Source of the DNA: Psychrobacter sp. NZS113
Lineage (GTDB): Bacteria > Pseudomonadota > Gammaproteobacteria > Pseudomonadales > Moraxellaceae
DNA length: 64,000 bases
Assembly (NCBI RefSeq): GCF_015864825.1
Contig: NZ_JADYWL010000001.1
Span: 496,001-560,000 of the forward strand
Direction: 5' to 3'
The position numbers and the translations under genes are program-made. The notes beneath the pieces were generated by a model. It had not been told where the DNA came from and searched no databases. It was given only the letters and a program-made list of their open reading frames with translations. Below, piece by piece: positions 55,757 through 64,000 of this stretch (its first letter is position 1; each line of letters opens with the position of its first letter).

Positions 55757-57973
55757 ATGACCCTATCAAACAACAATCAAATAAATGATAAGCAAAATCT
55801 CGCTCATGAAGTCGTTGAAGATTCTAATCCTACTAATAATATGGATTTTCAAACCATTATCAGTCGTCGCTTGAACCGCCGCAGTTTATTGAAAGGCGGT
55901 ACAGGATTAACCGCTGCCGCTTTCTTTGGTACATTGCCACTGGTTGGTCATACTAAAGACGCCAATAGCACCATGACTATCCGTAGTGGTGATGATGCCG
56001 CTGTACCAGCACACGGTGATCGAAGCCGCCCAGAAACATTAAAGTTCACTGCCGTGGCGCATTCGACCGCAGCAGAAATGAGCGTGGCTGACGGCTACAA
56101 GGCAGAAATGATATTGCCACTGGGCACACCGCTCATGTCAGGTATCGAGGACTGGAAAGACAACCGTGAGCAATCTGCTGAATCATTTGATTGGCGCATG
56201 GGTGACAATCATGATGGCATGTGGTTTTTTGGCAAAACAGGTAATAATTACGATGTCAAAGCCTCTGAAAGCGGCTTGCTAGTCATGAATCATGAATACG
56301 TGAACAGCGCCGAATTAAGTCCATTTGGCTATGATGTGAAAAAAGACAGCAGTGCTGAGCCTATTTTTCAAGAAGTTCGCCGTGCCACTGATGTGCGCCG
56401 CGAGGTGAATTGTCATGGGGTGGCGGTGGTTGAGATGAAGCGCCGCGCTAGTGGTAAGGGTTACGAGATGGTTCGAGACTCTAAATACAACCGCCGCATC
56501 ACTAGTAGTACGCCATCACAGCTCACTGGCCCTGTTGCAGGATCTGATTTGGTCAAAACTAAATTTGACCCTACTGGCGTGAAGACACGTGGCATCAATA
56601 ACAACTGCGGGGCAGGATTGTCGCCTTGGGGTACTTATTTGACCACCGAAGAGAATTTCTTAGGGGTGTTCGCGCGTGGTAAAGACGCCAGCCAATTAAG
56701 TGCTGCCCAAAATTATGGCCGCGAGCGTTATGGCGCAAAAGAAGACCATGCTACGTGGGGTTACTTGTGGCATACACCAAAAGCGGCAGAGGCTACCATG
56801 CCAGATGAATTTACACGCTGGAATATGACCGTTGCAGGTAAAACAGCCATTGATGATTACCGTAATGCGTTTAATACCTTTGGCTATATCACCGAAATCG
56901 ACCCGTTTGATAAAAATTCCATGCCTCAAAAGCGTACAGCTTTGGGTCGTTTCGCTCATGAAAACTGTGCGTTTGCACCTGTTAAGCAAGGTCGCCCTGT
57001 TGTGTTTTATATGGGTGATGACTCACGTGGTGAGTATATTTATAAGTTCGTGTCAAAAGCTAAGTGGTCTAAAAGCGATATCGGTGGTGGCCTAAAAGCG
57101 GGTGACAAATACATGAACGAAGGTACGCTGTACACGGCAATCTTTAATGAAGATGGCAGTGGTACATGGCAGCCGTTGGTTTATGGTCAAAATGGATTGG
57201 ACAATACCAACAGTGTATTGCCGTTTAATGGTCAAGATGACGTACTAGTCTTTGCGCGTGCAGCTGCCGATGTGTTGGGTGCTACTAAGATGGATCGCCC
57301 TGAATGGGTATCTGTCAGCCCCATTACTGGCGAAGTATATGTAACTTTGACCAATAATAAAAATCGCGGCGTCGATGACGATCAGCCTGTATCAGCCAGT
57401 AATCCTCGCAGTTATAATGTGAACGGTAAAGCCGCTGGTAATGATAATGGTCATATCATCCGCTGGGTCGAAACAAATGGCGACCATGCTGCAACCAGTT
57501 TTGAGTGGGATATCTACCTATTTGCGTCCCCTAGTGACAAGTCTGCAGAAAACTTATCTGGATTGAATGCCAATAATGATTTGTCTTCACCAGACGGTTT
57601 GTTTTTTGATCCACGCGGCGTATTGTGGATTCAAACAGATGATGGTGCATATACAGACACGACCAACTGCATGCTATTGGCAGCATTGCCAGGTAAAGTG
57701 AATGATGGATCAGTTAAAACAGCCTCGACAGGGCAACAAACTCGTATAGGATCGGCAGCGACTGATGATACTCTTAAGCGTTTCTTTGTCGGTCCTGAAG
57801 GCTGTGAGGTGACAGGCATCACCATGACCCCAGATTTTAAAACCTTATTTATTAATATTCAACATCCTGGTAATGCTTGGGGCGCTGTCAAAGGTGGTAG
57901 CACGCCACGATCTGCTACGGTTATGATTACTAAAAATGATGGTGATGTGATACTGGCAGAATCGTTCTCGTAA
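55757..57973 (+). CDS. phoX: PhoX-type alkaline phosphatase (DUF839), Tat-exported
   Basis: Periplasmic Ca2+/Fe-dependent alkaline phosphatase of the PhoX family (DUF839), 738 residues, that releases phosphate from organic esters. The N-terminus has a Tat motif, NRRSLLKGG (38-46 approx.), followed by a hydrophobic Ala/Gly stretch. Core signatures include GLLVMNHEYVNSAEL, CHGVAVVEM, NNCGAGLSPWGTYLTTEENF and LIFASPDGLFFDPRGVLWIQTDD-like NDLSSPDGLFFDPRG. A Pho box stands upstream. Fully consistent with phosphate scavenging. Confidence 0.94.
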   Translation: MTLSNNNQINDKQNLAHEVVEDSNPTNNMDFQTIISRRLNRRSLLKGGTGLTAAAFFGTLPLVGHTKDANSTMTIRSGDDAAVPAHGDRSRPETLKFTAVAHSTAAEMSVADGYKAEMILPLGTPLMSGIEDWKDNREQSAESFDWRMGDNHDGMWFFGKTGNNYDVKASESGLLVMNHEYVNSAELSPFGYDVKKDSSAEPIFQEVRRATDVRREVNCHGVAVVEMKRRASGKGYEMVRDSKYNRRITSSTPSQLTGPVAGSDLVKTKFDPTGVKTRGINNNCGAGLSPWGTYLTTEENFLGVFARGKDASQLSAAQNYGRERYGAKEDHATWGYLWHTPKAAEATMPDEFTRWNMTVAGKTAIDDYRNAFNTFGYITEIDPFDKNSMPQKRTALGRFAHENCAFAPVKQGRPVVFYMGDDSRGEYIYKFVSKAKWSKSDIGGGLKAGDKYMNEGTLYTAIFNEDGSGTWQPLVYGQNGLDNTNSVLPFNGQDDVLVFARAAADVLGATKMDRPEWVSVSPITGEVYVTLTNNKNRGVDDDQPVSASNPRSYNVNGKAAGNDNGHIIRWVETNGDHAATSFEWDIYLFASPSDKSAENLSGLNANNDLSSPDGLFFDPRGVLWIQTDDGAYTDTTNCMLLAALPGKVNDGSVKTASTGQQTRIGSAATDDTLKRFFVGPEGCEVTGITMTPDFKTLFINIQHPGNAWGAVKGGSTPRSATVMITKNDGDVILAESFS

Positions 57974-58027
57974 ATCATTCGTGCCATATCGAGCTGGTGA
58001 TAGACATAAATAACTAAGCGTTTTACC

Positions 58028-58062
58028 AAAAAAACCTCAAGCGATGGCTTGAGGTTTTTTTG
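58028..58062 (+). terminator. Terminator after phoX
   Basis: Stem AAACCTCAAGC/GCTTGAGGTTT with A-run and T-run. Confidence 0.9.
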
Positions 58063-58333
58063 TTTGGGTACAGCATAATCAAAGAACTCTAAAATGGGTA
58101 CAAGGCAGCCGACTGCAGATTGTACGAGTAGTACCTCTAGAGAAGGTAACACTGTAGCGGTTTAGCAGTTTGCTGGCTATATTAAAAAAAGACAAGCAAC
58201 ATCAACTGTCTATCGATACTTTCCCACAATATTTCCTAACAATTAATACACTTCAAAATCCAATGATTTCTTCTATTTACGCTATTTAAAGACTAGTATA
58301 GACACTTACCTTTCTGCTGAATGTGTCAATACA
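58063..58333 (+). other. Spacer upstream of the alpha/beta hydrolase gene
   Basis: About 270 bp, AT-rich towards the end, presumably the promoter region of the next gene. Nothing else seen. Confidence 0.4.
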
Positions 58334-59866
58334 ATGAGTGCTATGAACAACATTATGAATAGTCCAGATGGTTTTTATAATGACCGTATGAGCCATGGCA
58401 ATACCGGTAGTAACGCTCGTGTTCGTCATGAGCTCGAAGCACATTTTGCCTCAGAGAGTGATATACCAGTACACAGCCATGTGTATGAGCAGATAGATCA
58501 ACTCGAAGCCATTGATGTGGATGAGTTAGTTAAGCTATTGGCAGATGAGGGGCATGAAACGACGGTAAAGCCAGTTGCTTTGGCTGAATTTTTTGAAGGA
58601 TTGGCACAGCTTGCTACCACGGGTGTAGTAGAAGTGACTGATATTGTAGAAGCCATTCATCGCGAAGTTATTTTGCGACCTTTGGGTCGTTTCAATAAAA
58701 ATCATATAAACAATTGGCAGCGGGGTATCACTGGGCGTATTTATGGCACGATACGGCAGGTCATGCTGATGGTGGGTAATAATCTGGCATCTGTGTTAAG
58801 AGTATATCAACACATCGTGATGCAGAAAAAAGTTCAGCCATTGCCAGATTCATTAAAAAAATTAGTGAATGTACTGAATGGCGTCATGGGTGACCATCTT
58901 GTCAATAATAAAAATCCACTGGCCGTGCCGATGATGCTATACGATAGCGAAGGTATACCGTTAGATGAAGCACTATCAGAACATGATGAGTCAAAGCATA
59001 AAGAGCTTTCGGGACGTGTCGTCATCCTGTGTCACGGTCTATGCATGAGTTATTTGAGTTGGCAATCTCAAGATTCTAATGGTTTAGGCGATGCGATCGA
59101 GAACAGCCAGCCTAATAGCACTGTGTTATATCTGGATTATAATACGGGTCGACGTATCTCGCACAGTGGTCGTAAATTTTGCCAGATACTACAAGATTTG
59201 GTCGATAGTCATCCTAATATCAGTCAGATAGATTTGGTCGGTCATAGTATGGGTGGCTTAGTCTCTCGTAGCGCGTTGTTTTATGGTGAACAAGACCATC
59301 TAGATTGGGTGAAGCGCGTTAGTAATCTCATCACGCTAGGCTCGCCACATCATGGTGCAGTGCTAGAACGTATTGGTAATTACGTGCAAGAAATTATCGG
59401 AAAACTGCCTTTTGCTGGTTCGCTTGCCAAGCTTGGTGACATGCGCAGTGCTGGTATTATTGATTTGCGCCACGGTAGTATTCGTGATGTCGATTGGAAG
59501 TCTTTAGAAGGTCGCAGTGTGTTGCCGCAAGACTTTCGCCATCCTACCGGTTTGCCCAGTGGTATCAAAACCTACTTTGTCGCCAGTGCTCTGGTCGAGA
59601 CGCATTATGAGTCTAAGATGACAGATTTATTAGGTGACGGTTTGGTCTCAGTAGCCTCTGCGCTAGGTGAAGATGATAGTGAGCATGCGCTGTTTGTGCC
59701 AGATGGTCATAAAGCGGTATTTTATGGCGTAAGTCATATCAATTTAATTCATAGTAGAAGAGTACGTGAGCAAGTGGTCGCGTGGTTACTGGATAATGGA
59801 CAGCGCGATTATATGGGTGAACCTCGGATATATTCTTATCCTAGGAGTTGGGATGTGGCGGTGTAA
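58334..59866 (+). CDS. Alpha/beta hydrolase, lipase-like, with a long N-terminal domain
   Basis: A 510-residue protein. The C-terminal half is an alpha/beta hydrolase: the nucleophile elbow is DLVGHSMGGLVSRSA with the serine in GHSMG, and the aspartate and histidine are presumably in LLGDGLVSVAS and GVSHINLIHS. The N-terminal 220 residues do not resemble any hydrolase I know and are helical, with conserved-looking DELVKLLADEGHET and HREVILRPLGRFNKNHINNW. No signal peptide. Family (PGAP1-like or PHB-like lipase) uncertain. Single gene with terminator. Confidence 0.75.
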   Translation: MSAMNNIMNSPDGFYNDRMSHGNTGSNARVRHELEAHFASESDIPVHSHVYEQIDQLEAIDVDELVKLLADEGHETTVKPVALAEFFEGLAQLATTGVVEVTDIVEAIHREVILRPLGRFNKNHINNWQRGITGRIYGTIRQVMLMVGNNLASVLRVYQHIVMQKKVQPLPDSLKKLVNVLNGVMGDHLVNNKNPLAVPMMLYDSEGIPLDEALSEHDESKHKELSGRVVILCHGLCMSYLSWQSQDSNGLGDAIENSQPNSTVLYLDYNTGRRISHSGRKFCQILQDLVDSHPNISQIDLVGHSMGGLVSRSALFYGEQDHLDWVKRVSNLITLGSPHHGAVLERIGNYVQEIIGKLPFAGSLAKLGDMRSAGIIDLRHGSIRDVDWKSLEGRSVLPQDFRHPTGLPSGIKTYFVASALVETHYESKMTDLLGDGLVSVASALGEDDSEHALFVPDGHKAVFYGVSHINLIHSRRVREQVVAWLLDNGQRDYMGEPRIYSYPRSWDVAV

Positions 59867-59934
59867 AAGATTTTGAGTTTTTTGGCTGTTATTAGCATTA
59901 TGAATACCAGTATTTTGAAGACTAAGTATAAAAC

Positions 59935-59970
59935 AAAAACCCTCAAGCATCACGCTTGAGGGTTTTTTTA
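59935..59970. terminator. Bidirectional terminator, hydrolase gene / hslO
   Basis: Stem ACCCTCAAGC/GCTTGAGGGT with A-run and T-run between convergent genes. Confidence 0.9.
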
Positions 59971-60000
59971 TAAACACTAACTTATACTCATAAAGAAAAC

Positions 60001-60981
60001 TTACTCAGCAAATATTGCTGCCACATCATCTTTATTGAACTTATAGACTTCACCGCAGAATCCACAATCCATCTCAAACGTGCCGCCTTGCTCTTCTACG
60101 ATGTCTAATGCCTCTGCTTCGCCAACTTGCTCGATGGCCATCTCACATTTTTCGCGTGAGCAGGTACAACCGAATGATAACGGCGCAGGTTCAGGTGCGA
60201 CGATATTTTCTTCATGGTATAAGCGATACAAAATCTCGTTAGCATCGAGGGTTGTCAGCTCTTCTGCCTTGACCGTACGCGTTAATACAGACAGACGTAT
60301 CCATAAGTCATCATCGATACCAGCATCTTCGTTTTGCTCAACTTCATAAGTCTCTGCAGCAGTACGAGGTAGCATCTGTACCAATATACCACCCGCTTGT
60401 AGGCCATCAGACGCCAAATTAATCAACGTTGGAATCTGTGCAGATTGCTTTTGGTAATGCGCCAAGCAGTCAGCCAAATTGTCATGGCTACGCTCAACGA
60501 TACCTTGATACGGCTCGCCACCTTCAGGCTGAATATTAATAAACAATACGCCTTGTCCAGGTTCGCCTAGCTCAGCAAAGGCTTCCTTGGCATGGATCAT
60601 ATTGTCCCACGCTTGTACTTGCTCATCCGTTTCAGCTTTCCAGCTGGCAAGCGCGCGGATGACACCGTTTTGATCGCACTCTGCCATTGCCCAGTTGAGC
60701 AAGCTGTTGCTGTCTGATGACTGTAGTTGAATGGACAAACGACCATTTATTTTAACGGTACTGATGAGCAAACTGGCAGCGGTCAGCATTTCACCCAATA
60801 AGCGTTTGATGGCTTCGGGATAAGGCTTTTGTGCAATCGTGCTCGCGTAGCTGCGTGATAGGCGCACCACGTCACCACGTACGGGAGAGTCTTCGATAAA
60901 GAAGCGTTGGCGCACGTCGTTGTCATGGTGGTTGCTAGCGGCTTGGCTATCCGTATTTGGGGCTTGAGTGTCTTGTGTCAT
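60001..60981 (-). CDS. hslO: Redox-activated holdase Hsp33 (HslO)
   Basis: Cytoplasmic chaperone that becomes active on oxidation through a C-terminal zinc switch. The 326-residue protein has the four zinc cysteines as CTCSREKC (about C273, C275 region) and CGFC (about 310). The N-terminal substrate domain begins RFFIEDSPVRGDVVRLS, and the QSAQIPTLINLASDGLQAGG linker is typical. The leader of about 25 polar residues is longer than in E. coli. No redox partner gene adjoins it. Confidence 0.94.
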   Translation of the reverse strand: MTQDTQAPNTDSQAASNHHDNDVRQRFFIEDSPVRGDVVRLSRSYASTIAQKPYPEAIKRLLGEMLTAASLLISTVKINGRLSIQLQSSDSNSLLNWAMAECDQNGVIRALASWKAETDEQVQAWDNMIHAKEAFAELGEPGQGVLFINIQPEGGEPYQGIVERSHDNLADCLAHYQKQSAQIPTLINLASDGLQAGGILVQMLPRTAAETYEVEQNEDAGIDDDLWIRLSVLTRTVKAEELTTLDANEILYRLYHEENIVAPEPAPLSFGCTCSREKCEMAIEQVGEAEALDIVEEQGGTFEMDCGFCGEVYKFNKDDVAAIFAE

Positions 60982-61443
60982 AGGTCATGTGTAGTATTAA
61001 GAAGTTGTTTGCTTTATGGGGATTCATCGTGATTTATCAATCATTTCTCCCGTACTGTTTGCATATATTTGTGGTTTGTCATCAGCTTAAATATCACCAA
61101 CTCTACCCAGTTTTGTTATAAGAAAGCCACTCGTAGGTCTTATCTGTATAGCATAATGCTAGGATGAATCTGTGAAAAATTAATTGTCTTGACCAAGATG
61201 CCTATAGGTATATGAAAGCGGTGAGGTGGTAAGCACCTGCTGAAACGTACATATATGGAAAAATGAATCCTTTACTAAAAAAGTTTACTACCAGCATTAA
61301 ATTTGTTGTAAAGTAACATTCAGTTGCATTGTGATAAACAACAGCAACAACTGTATGGATACATGGTAACTAGGTTAGGCAATAAGCACTATGTTGTCCA
61401 ACACTCATTAAATCTCGTAATAATGTGATAAAGGATGTTCTTC
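60982..61443. other. Divergent spacer, hslO / gltI-type gene
   Basis: 462 bp, AT-rich, divergent promoters. No repeat or ORF recognised. AAGG ribosome site sits before the gltI-type start. Confidence 0.4.
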
Positions 61444-62415
61444 ATGACTTACTTCTTCTCTAAACCGTTGACTTTAGCCGCTCTAGTGGCATTAGGCCTA
61501 ACAGGCTGTAATAACAGCAGTGACACTAGCACTGACGCGCCAGCAGATGATGCAGCAGCGACAGAAACCATGAATGGTACGCTACAAAAAATTAAAGACT
61601 CTGGCACTATCGTTGTCGGCTATCGTGATTCTTCCATTCCTTTTTCATATGTTGCCGATGATCCTAATCAGCCTATGGGCTACGCACATGATCTAGAAAT
61701 GAAAGTGGTTGAGGGTATTAAAGAAAAACTCAACATGCCAGATCTAGAAGTTCGTTATAACCTAATTACCTCACAAACTCGTATTCCTTTGGTTCAAAAC
61801 GGCACGGTCGACTTTGAGTGTGGTTCAACGACCAATAACGTCGAACGTCAAGAGCAAGTGGCTTTCTCTAATGGTTTCTTTGAGATTGGCACCCGTCTAT
61901 TGACCAAAGCAGATTCTGGTATCAATGACTTTGAAGACCTAAAAGGTAAGCGTCTAGTGACTACTGCTGGTACGACTTCAGAGCGTTATATTCGTCAGTA
62001 CAATGACGAGAAAAAGATGGATACCGATATCATATCTGCTAAAGATCATGGCGAAGGTTTCTTGATGTTAGAGAGCGGCCGCGCTGATGCGTTTATGATG
62101 GACGATGTATTGTTAGCAGGCGAAAAGGCCAAAGCTAAAAATCCTGATGAATGGGTCATCGTTGGTACACCGCAATCATTTGAGATTTATGGTTGTATGA
62201 TGCGTAAAGACGATCCTGAATTCAAAACAGTCGTGAACGACGCGCTGAACAAAACCTTTAGCTCAGGCGAGATCAATAGCATCTATGACAAGTGGTTCTT
62301 AAACCCAATTCCACCAAAGAACGTCAACTTGAACTTTGAGATGTCAGACAACCTAAAAGCACTTATCGCCAATCCACACGATAGCGATCAGCCTAAAGTA
62401 GCAGCAGCACAGTAG
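61444..62415 (+). CDS. gltI: Glutamate/aspartate-type ABC substrate-binding lipoprotein
   Basis: GltI/YbeJ-like periplasmic binding protein, about 323 residues from the ATG at 61444; the ATG at 61435 sits against the ribosome site. Lipobox LTGC (C22). The domain is larger than in the ArtJ type and includes KDSGTIVVGYRDSSIPFSYV, SQTRIPLVQNGTVDFECGSTTNN and the closing GEINSIYDKWFLNPIPPKNVN, all typical of glutamate/aspartate binding proteins. It heads a gltI-gltJ-gltK operon. Ligand inferred from the family. Confidence 0.9.
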   Translation: MTYFFSKPLTLAALVALGLTGCNNSSDTSTDAPADDAAATETMNGTLQKIKDSGTIVVGYRDSSIPFSYVADDPNQPMGYAHDLEMKVVEGIKEKLNMPDLEVRYNLITSQTRIPLVQNGTVDFECGSTTNNVERQEQVAFSNGFFEIGTRLLTKADSGINDFEDLKGKRLVTTAGTTSERYIRQYNDEKKMDTDIISAKDHGEGFLMLESGRADAFMMDDVLLAGEKAKAKNPDEWVIVGTPQSFEIYGCMMRKDDPEFKTVVNDALNKTFSSGEINSIYDKWFLNPIPPKNVNLNFEMSDNLKALIANPHDSDQPKVAAAQ

Positions 62416-62510
62416 TATTTGTCCTTCAATCTAGCTTGCTTACGTGTTCAGATCGGACTCATCGTCCATCTAGCACGTAAGTTTTTCAATCGCTGTTCGG
62501 AGAGACAATC

Positions 62511-63257
62511 ATGAATTATAGCTGGAACTGGGGTGTGCTCTTTGAGCATACGGGTATTGGCAACGAGCTGTATATCCACTGGATGATTACTGGTCTTGGC
62601 TGGTTATTACTGATTGGTAGTATTGCTTGGACCATCGCTATGGTCGTTGGTACTGTCTTCGGTATTATGCGTACTTTACCTAACAAAACAGCTCGTCGCA
62701 TCGGTACCGCTTATGTGACCTTTTTTCGTAATATTCCGCTGCTTGTGCAGCTATTTTTTTGGTTTTATGTGGCACCTGGTTGGTTGACGCCAGCGCTACA
62801 AGAATGGTGGTTTAGAGATCTATCGCCGAATACATCCGCGATGCTCTCAGCCAGTATTGGTTTAGGATTGTTTACAGCAGCTCGTATTGTCGAGCAAGTA
62901 CGTACGGGTATCGAGTCGCTACCAAAAGGACAGATAAACGCAGCGTATGCGCTAGGCTTCACTATTCCGCAAGCTTACAAGCAAGTACTGCTACCACAAG
63001 CATTTCGTATTATCTTACCGCCGCTTAGCTCTGAGCTGACCAACTGTTTTAAGAATGCCTCTGTCGCCTCATTAGTTGGCGTCATGGAGCTCATCAGTCA
63101 AACCAAAACCATCAGCGAATACACACAGAATAGCCTTGAGATTTATACTTATGCGACGATTATCTACCTCGTCTTTAATCTCTCGCTCATCGCTATTATG
63201 GGTCTGATCGAGCGTAAATTAAGAGTACCAGGGCTTATCGCAGGGAGTCAGAAATGA
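62511..63257 (+). CDS. gltJ: Glutamate/aspartate ABC transporter permease GltJ
   Basis: Inner-membrane permease, 248 residues, about five spans. MNYSWNWGVLFEHTG and the FRNIPLLVQLFFWFYVAPGWL motif are characteristic of GltJ. The EAA-type loop is NAAYALGFTIPQAYKQVLLPQ. Its stop overlaps the gltK start (ATGA), giving translational coupling. Preceded by gltI after 95 bp, with GGAGAGA as ribosome site. Confidence 0.92.
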   Translation: MNYSWNWGVLFEHTGIGNELYIHWMITGLGWLLLIGSIAWTIAMVVGTVFGIMRTLPNKTARRIGTAYVTFFRNIPLLVQLFFWFYVAPGWLTPALQEWWFRDLSPNTSAMLSASIGLGLFTAARIVEQVRTGIESLPKGQINAAYALGFTIPQAYKQVLLPQAFRIILPPLSSELTNCFKNASVASLVGVMELISQTKTISEYTQNSLEIYTYATIIYLVFNLSLIAIMGLIERKLRVPGLIAGSQK

Positions 63258-63925
63258 ATATGATGACCGAACTTGCGACCGCGTATCCAGGCTTAATGGG
63301 TGGCATGATTACCACGCTAAAAGTCCTGTTTTTGGCTATTATTGGTGGTATCAGCTTAGGTACTGTATTGGCGCTTATGCGCTTATCAGGTATCAAAGCA
63401 TTAGAGATTCCCGCTAAGCTGTATGTCAATTATTTTAGATCCGTACCATTACTATTGGTGCTACTGTGGTTCTACTTTGCCGTCCCGATGATTTATTTTT
63501 GGGCAGCGGGTAAGTATCTACAACTAGATGCAGCCTTTGCCTCTTGTGTTGTCGCGTTTATGATGTTCGAAGCGGCTTACTTCTCAGAAGTCGTCCGTGC
63601 GGGTATTCAGTCTATCGGTAGTGGTCAGGTCAATGCGGCTAAAGCATTGGGCATGACTTATGGACAAACCATGCGTCTGGTGATTTTGCCACAGGCCTTT
63701 CGTAAGATGCTGCCACTCATATTGCAGCAGTGTATTATCTTATTCCAAGATACGACCTTAGTGTTCGCTATTGGTCTGACTGACTTCTTCCGAGCGGCAT
63801 ACGTACGTGGTGAACTAATGGGTCTATTGACGCCTTACATCTTAGGCGCAGGCGCTGTGTATTTCGTCCTAAGCTTGGCAGCTTCAGTCGGCGTACAGCG
63901 TGTACAAAAAAGGTTAAGGTTTTAA
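63254..63925 (+). CDS. gltK: Glutamate/aspartate ABC transporter permease GltK
   Basis: Second permease, 223 residues. The RSVPLLLVLLWFYFAVP segment and the EAA loop NAAKALGMTYGQTMRLVILPQ identify the GltK branch. It overlaps gltJ by four bases; an ATG at 63260 is an alternative start. An ATPase gene, gltL, would be expected just beyond the window edge and is not visible. Confidence 0.92.
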   Translation: MNMMTELATAYPGLMGGMITTLKVLFLAIIGGISLGTVLALMRLSGIKALEIPAKLYVNYFRSVPLLLVLLWFYFAVPMIYFWAAGKYLQLDAAFASCVVAFMMFEAAYFSEVVRAGIQSIGSGQVNAAKALGMTYGQTMRLVILPQAFRKMLPLILQQCIILFQDTTLVFAIGLTDFFRAAYVRGELMGLLTPYILGAGAVYFVLSLAASVGVQRVQKRLRF

Positions 63926-64000
63926 TAAAGGACTGTTAAGCGTTAGAGTCGATCAATGCATGGTTATCTGAACATGGTTATCTGATCTCATTTGATAGGC

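Overview
The window is chromosomal DNA from a gammaproteobacterium of the Moraxellaceae, most probably a Psychrobacter. This rests on gene content and protein style recalled from the family (Fur, PilT-PilU, a monomeric NADP isocitrate dehydrogenase, EpmA, two-gene purE/purK, Prc, PhoX, GltIJK-type importers), moderate GC and AT-rich spacers. No database search was possible. No rRNA, tRNA, CRISPR array, transposase or integrase is visible.

Layout. 1-17 kb is housekeeping: fur; the twitching-motility ATPases pilT-pilU; a PLP homeostasis protein (YggS type); a CNNM/CBS membrane protein; glutamine-dependent NAD synthetase; an AI-2E-type permease; pdxB; epmA; an NAD(P)-binding protein; a yaiI-purK pair and purE; a metallophosphatase; and a rhomboid protease. 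17-25 kb holds two paralogous single-span envelope proteins (one ends in an OmpA domain, the other has lost it), nagZ and prc. 25-32 kb has an FKBP isomerase, an M61/PDZ peptidase, a tandem-DUF305 lipoprotein, a decayed acetyltransferase gene next to an intact one, and an RluE-like pseudouridine synthase. 32-39 kb has icd, a COG3146-type protein, ubiC and glyA.

The more accessory part is 38.4-46 kb. An amidotransferase gene and an AgcS alanine/glycine symporter gene lie between glyA and a diverged second copy of the glyA 3' end plus terminator, which looks like an insertion or recombination scar. Directly after the scar is a coupled pair: an unrecognised 227-residue protein and an HTH-ImmA/IrrE metallopeptidase. 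Then come gltS and an operon joining a cold-shock-domain/membrane-anchor/RNase Sa-type fusion to a barstar inhibitor, followed by proA.

46-64 kb is dominated by polar amino-acid import: an ATPase, three different lipoprotein binding proteins and two permeases, split by hairpin terminators and by unusual 15/18-bp tandem-repeat spacers. After it come an FAH-family enzyme, a Tat-exported PhoX phosphatase behind a clear Pho box, a lipase-like hydrolase, Hsp33, and a glutamate/aspartate-type importer (gltI-gltJ-gltK) that runs to the window edge.

The best candidates for something not well described are the cold-shock/RNase/barstar operon, the HTH-ImmA pair beside the glyA scar, and the repeat arrays between the binding-protein genes.
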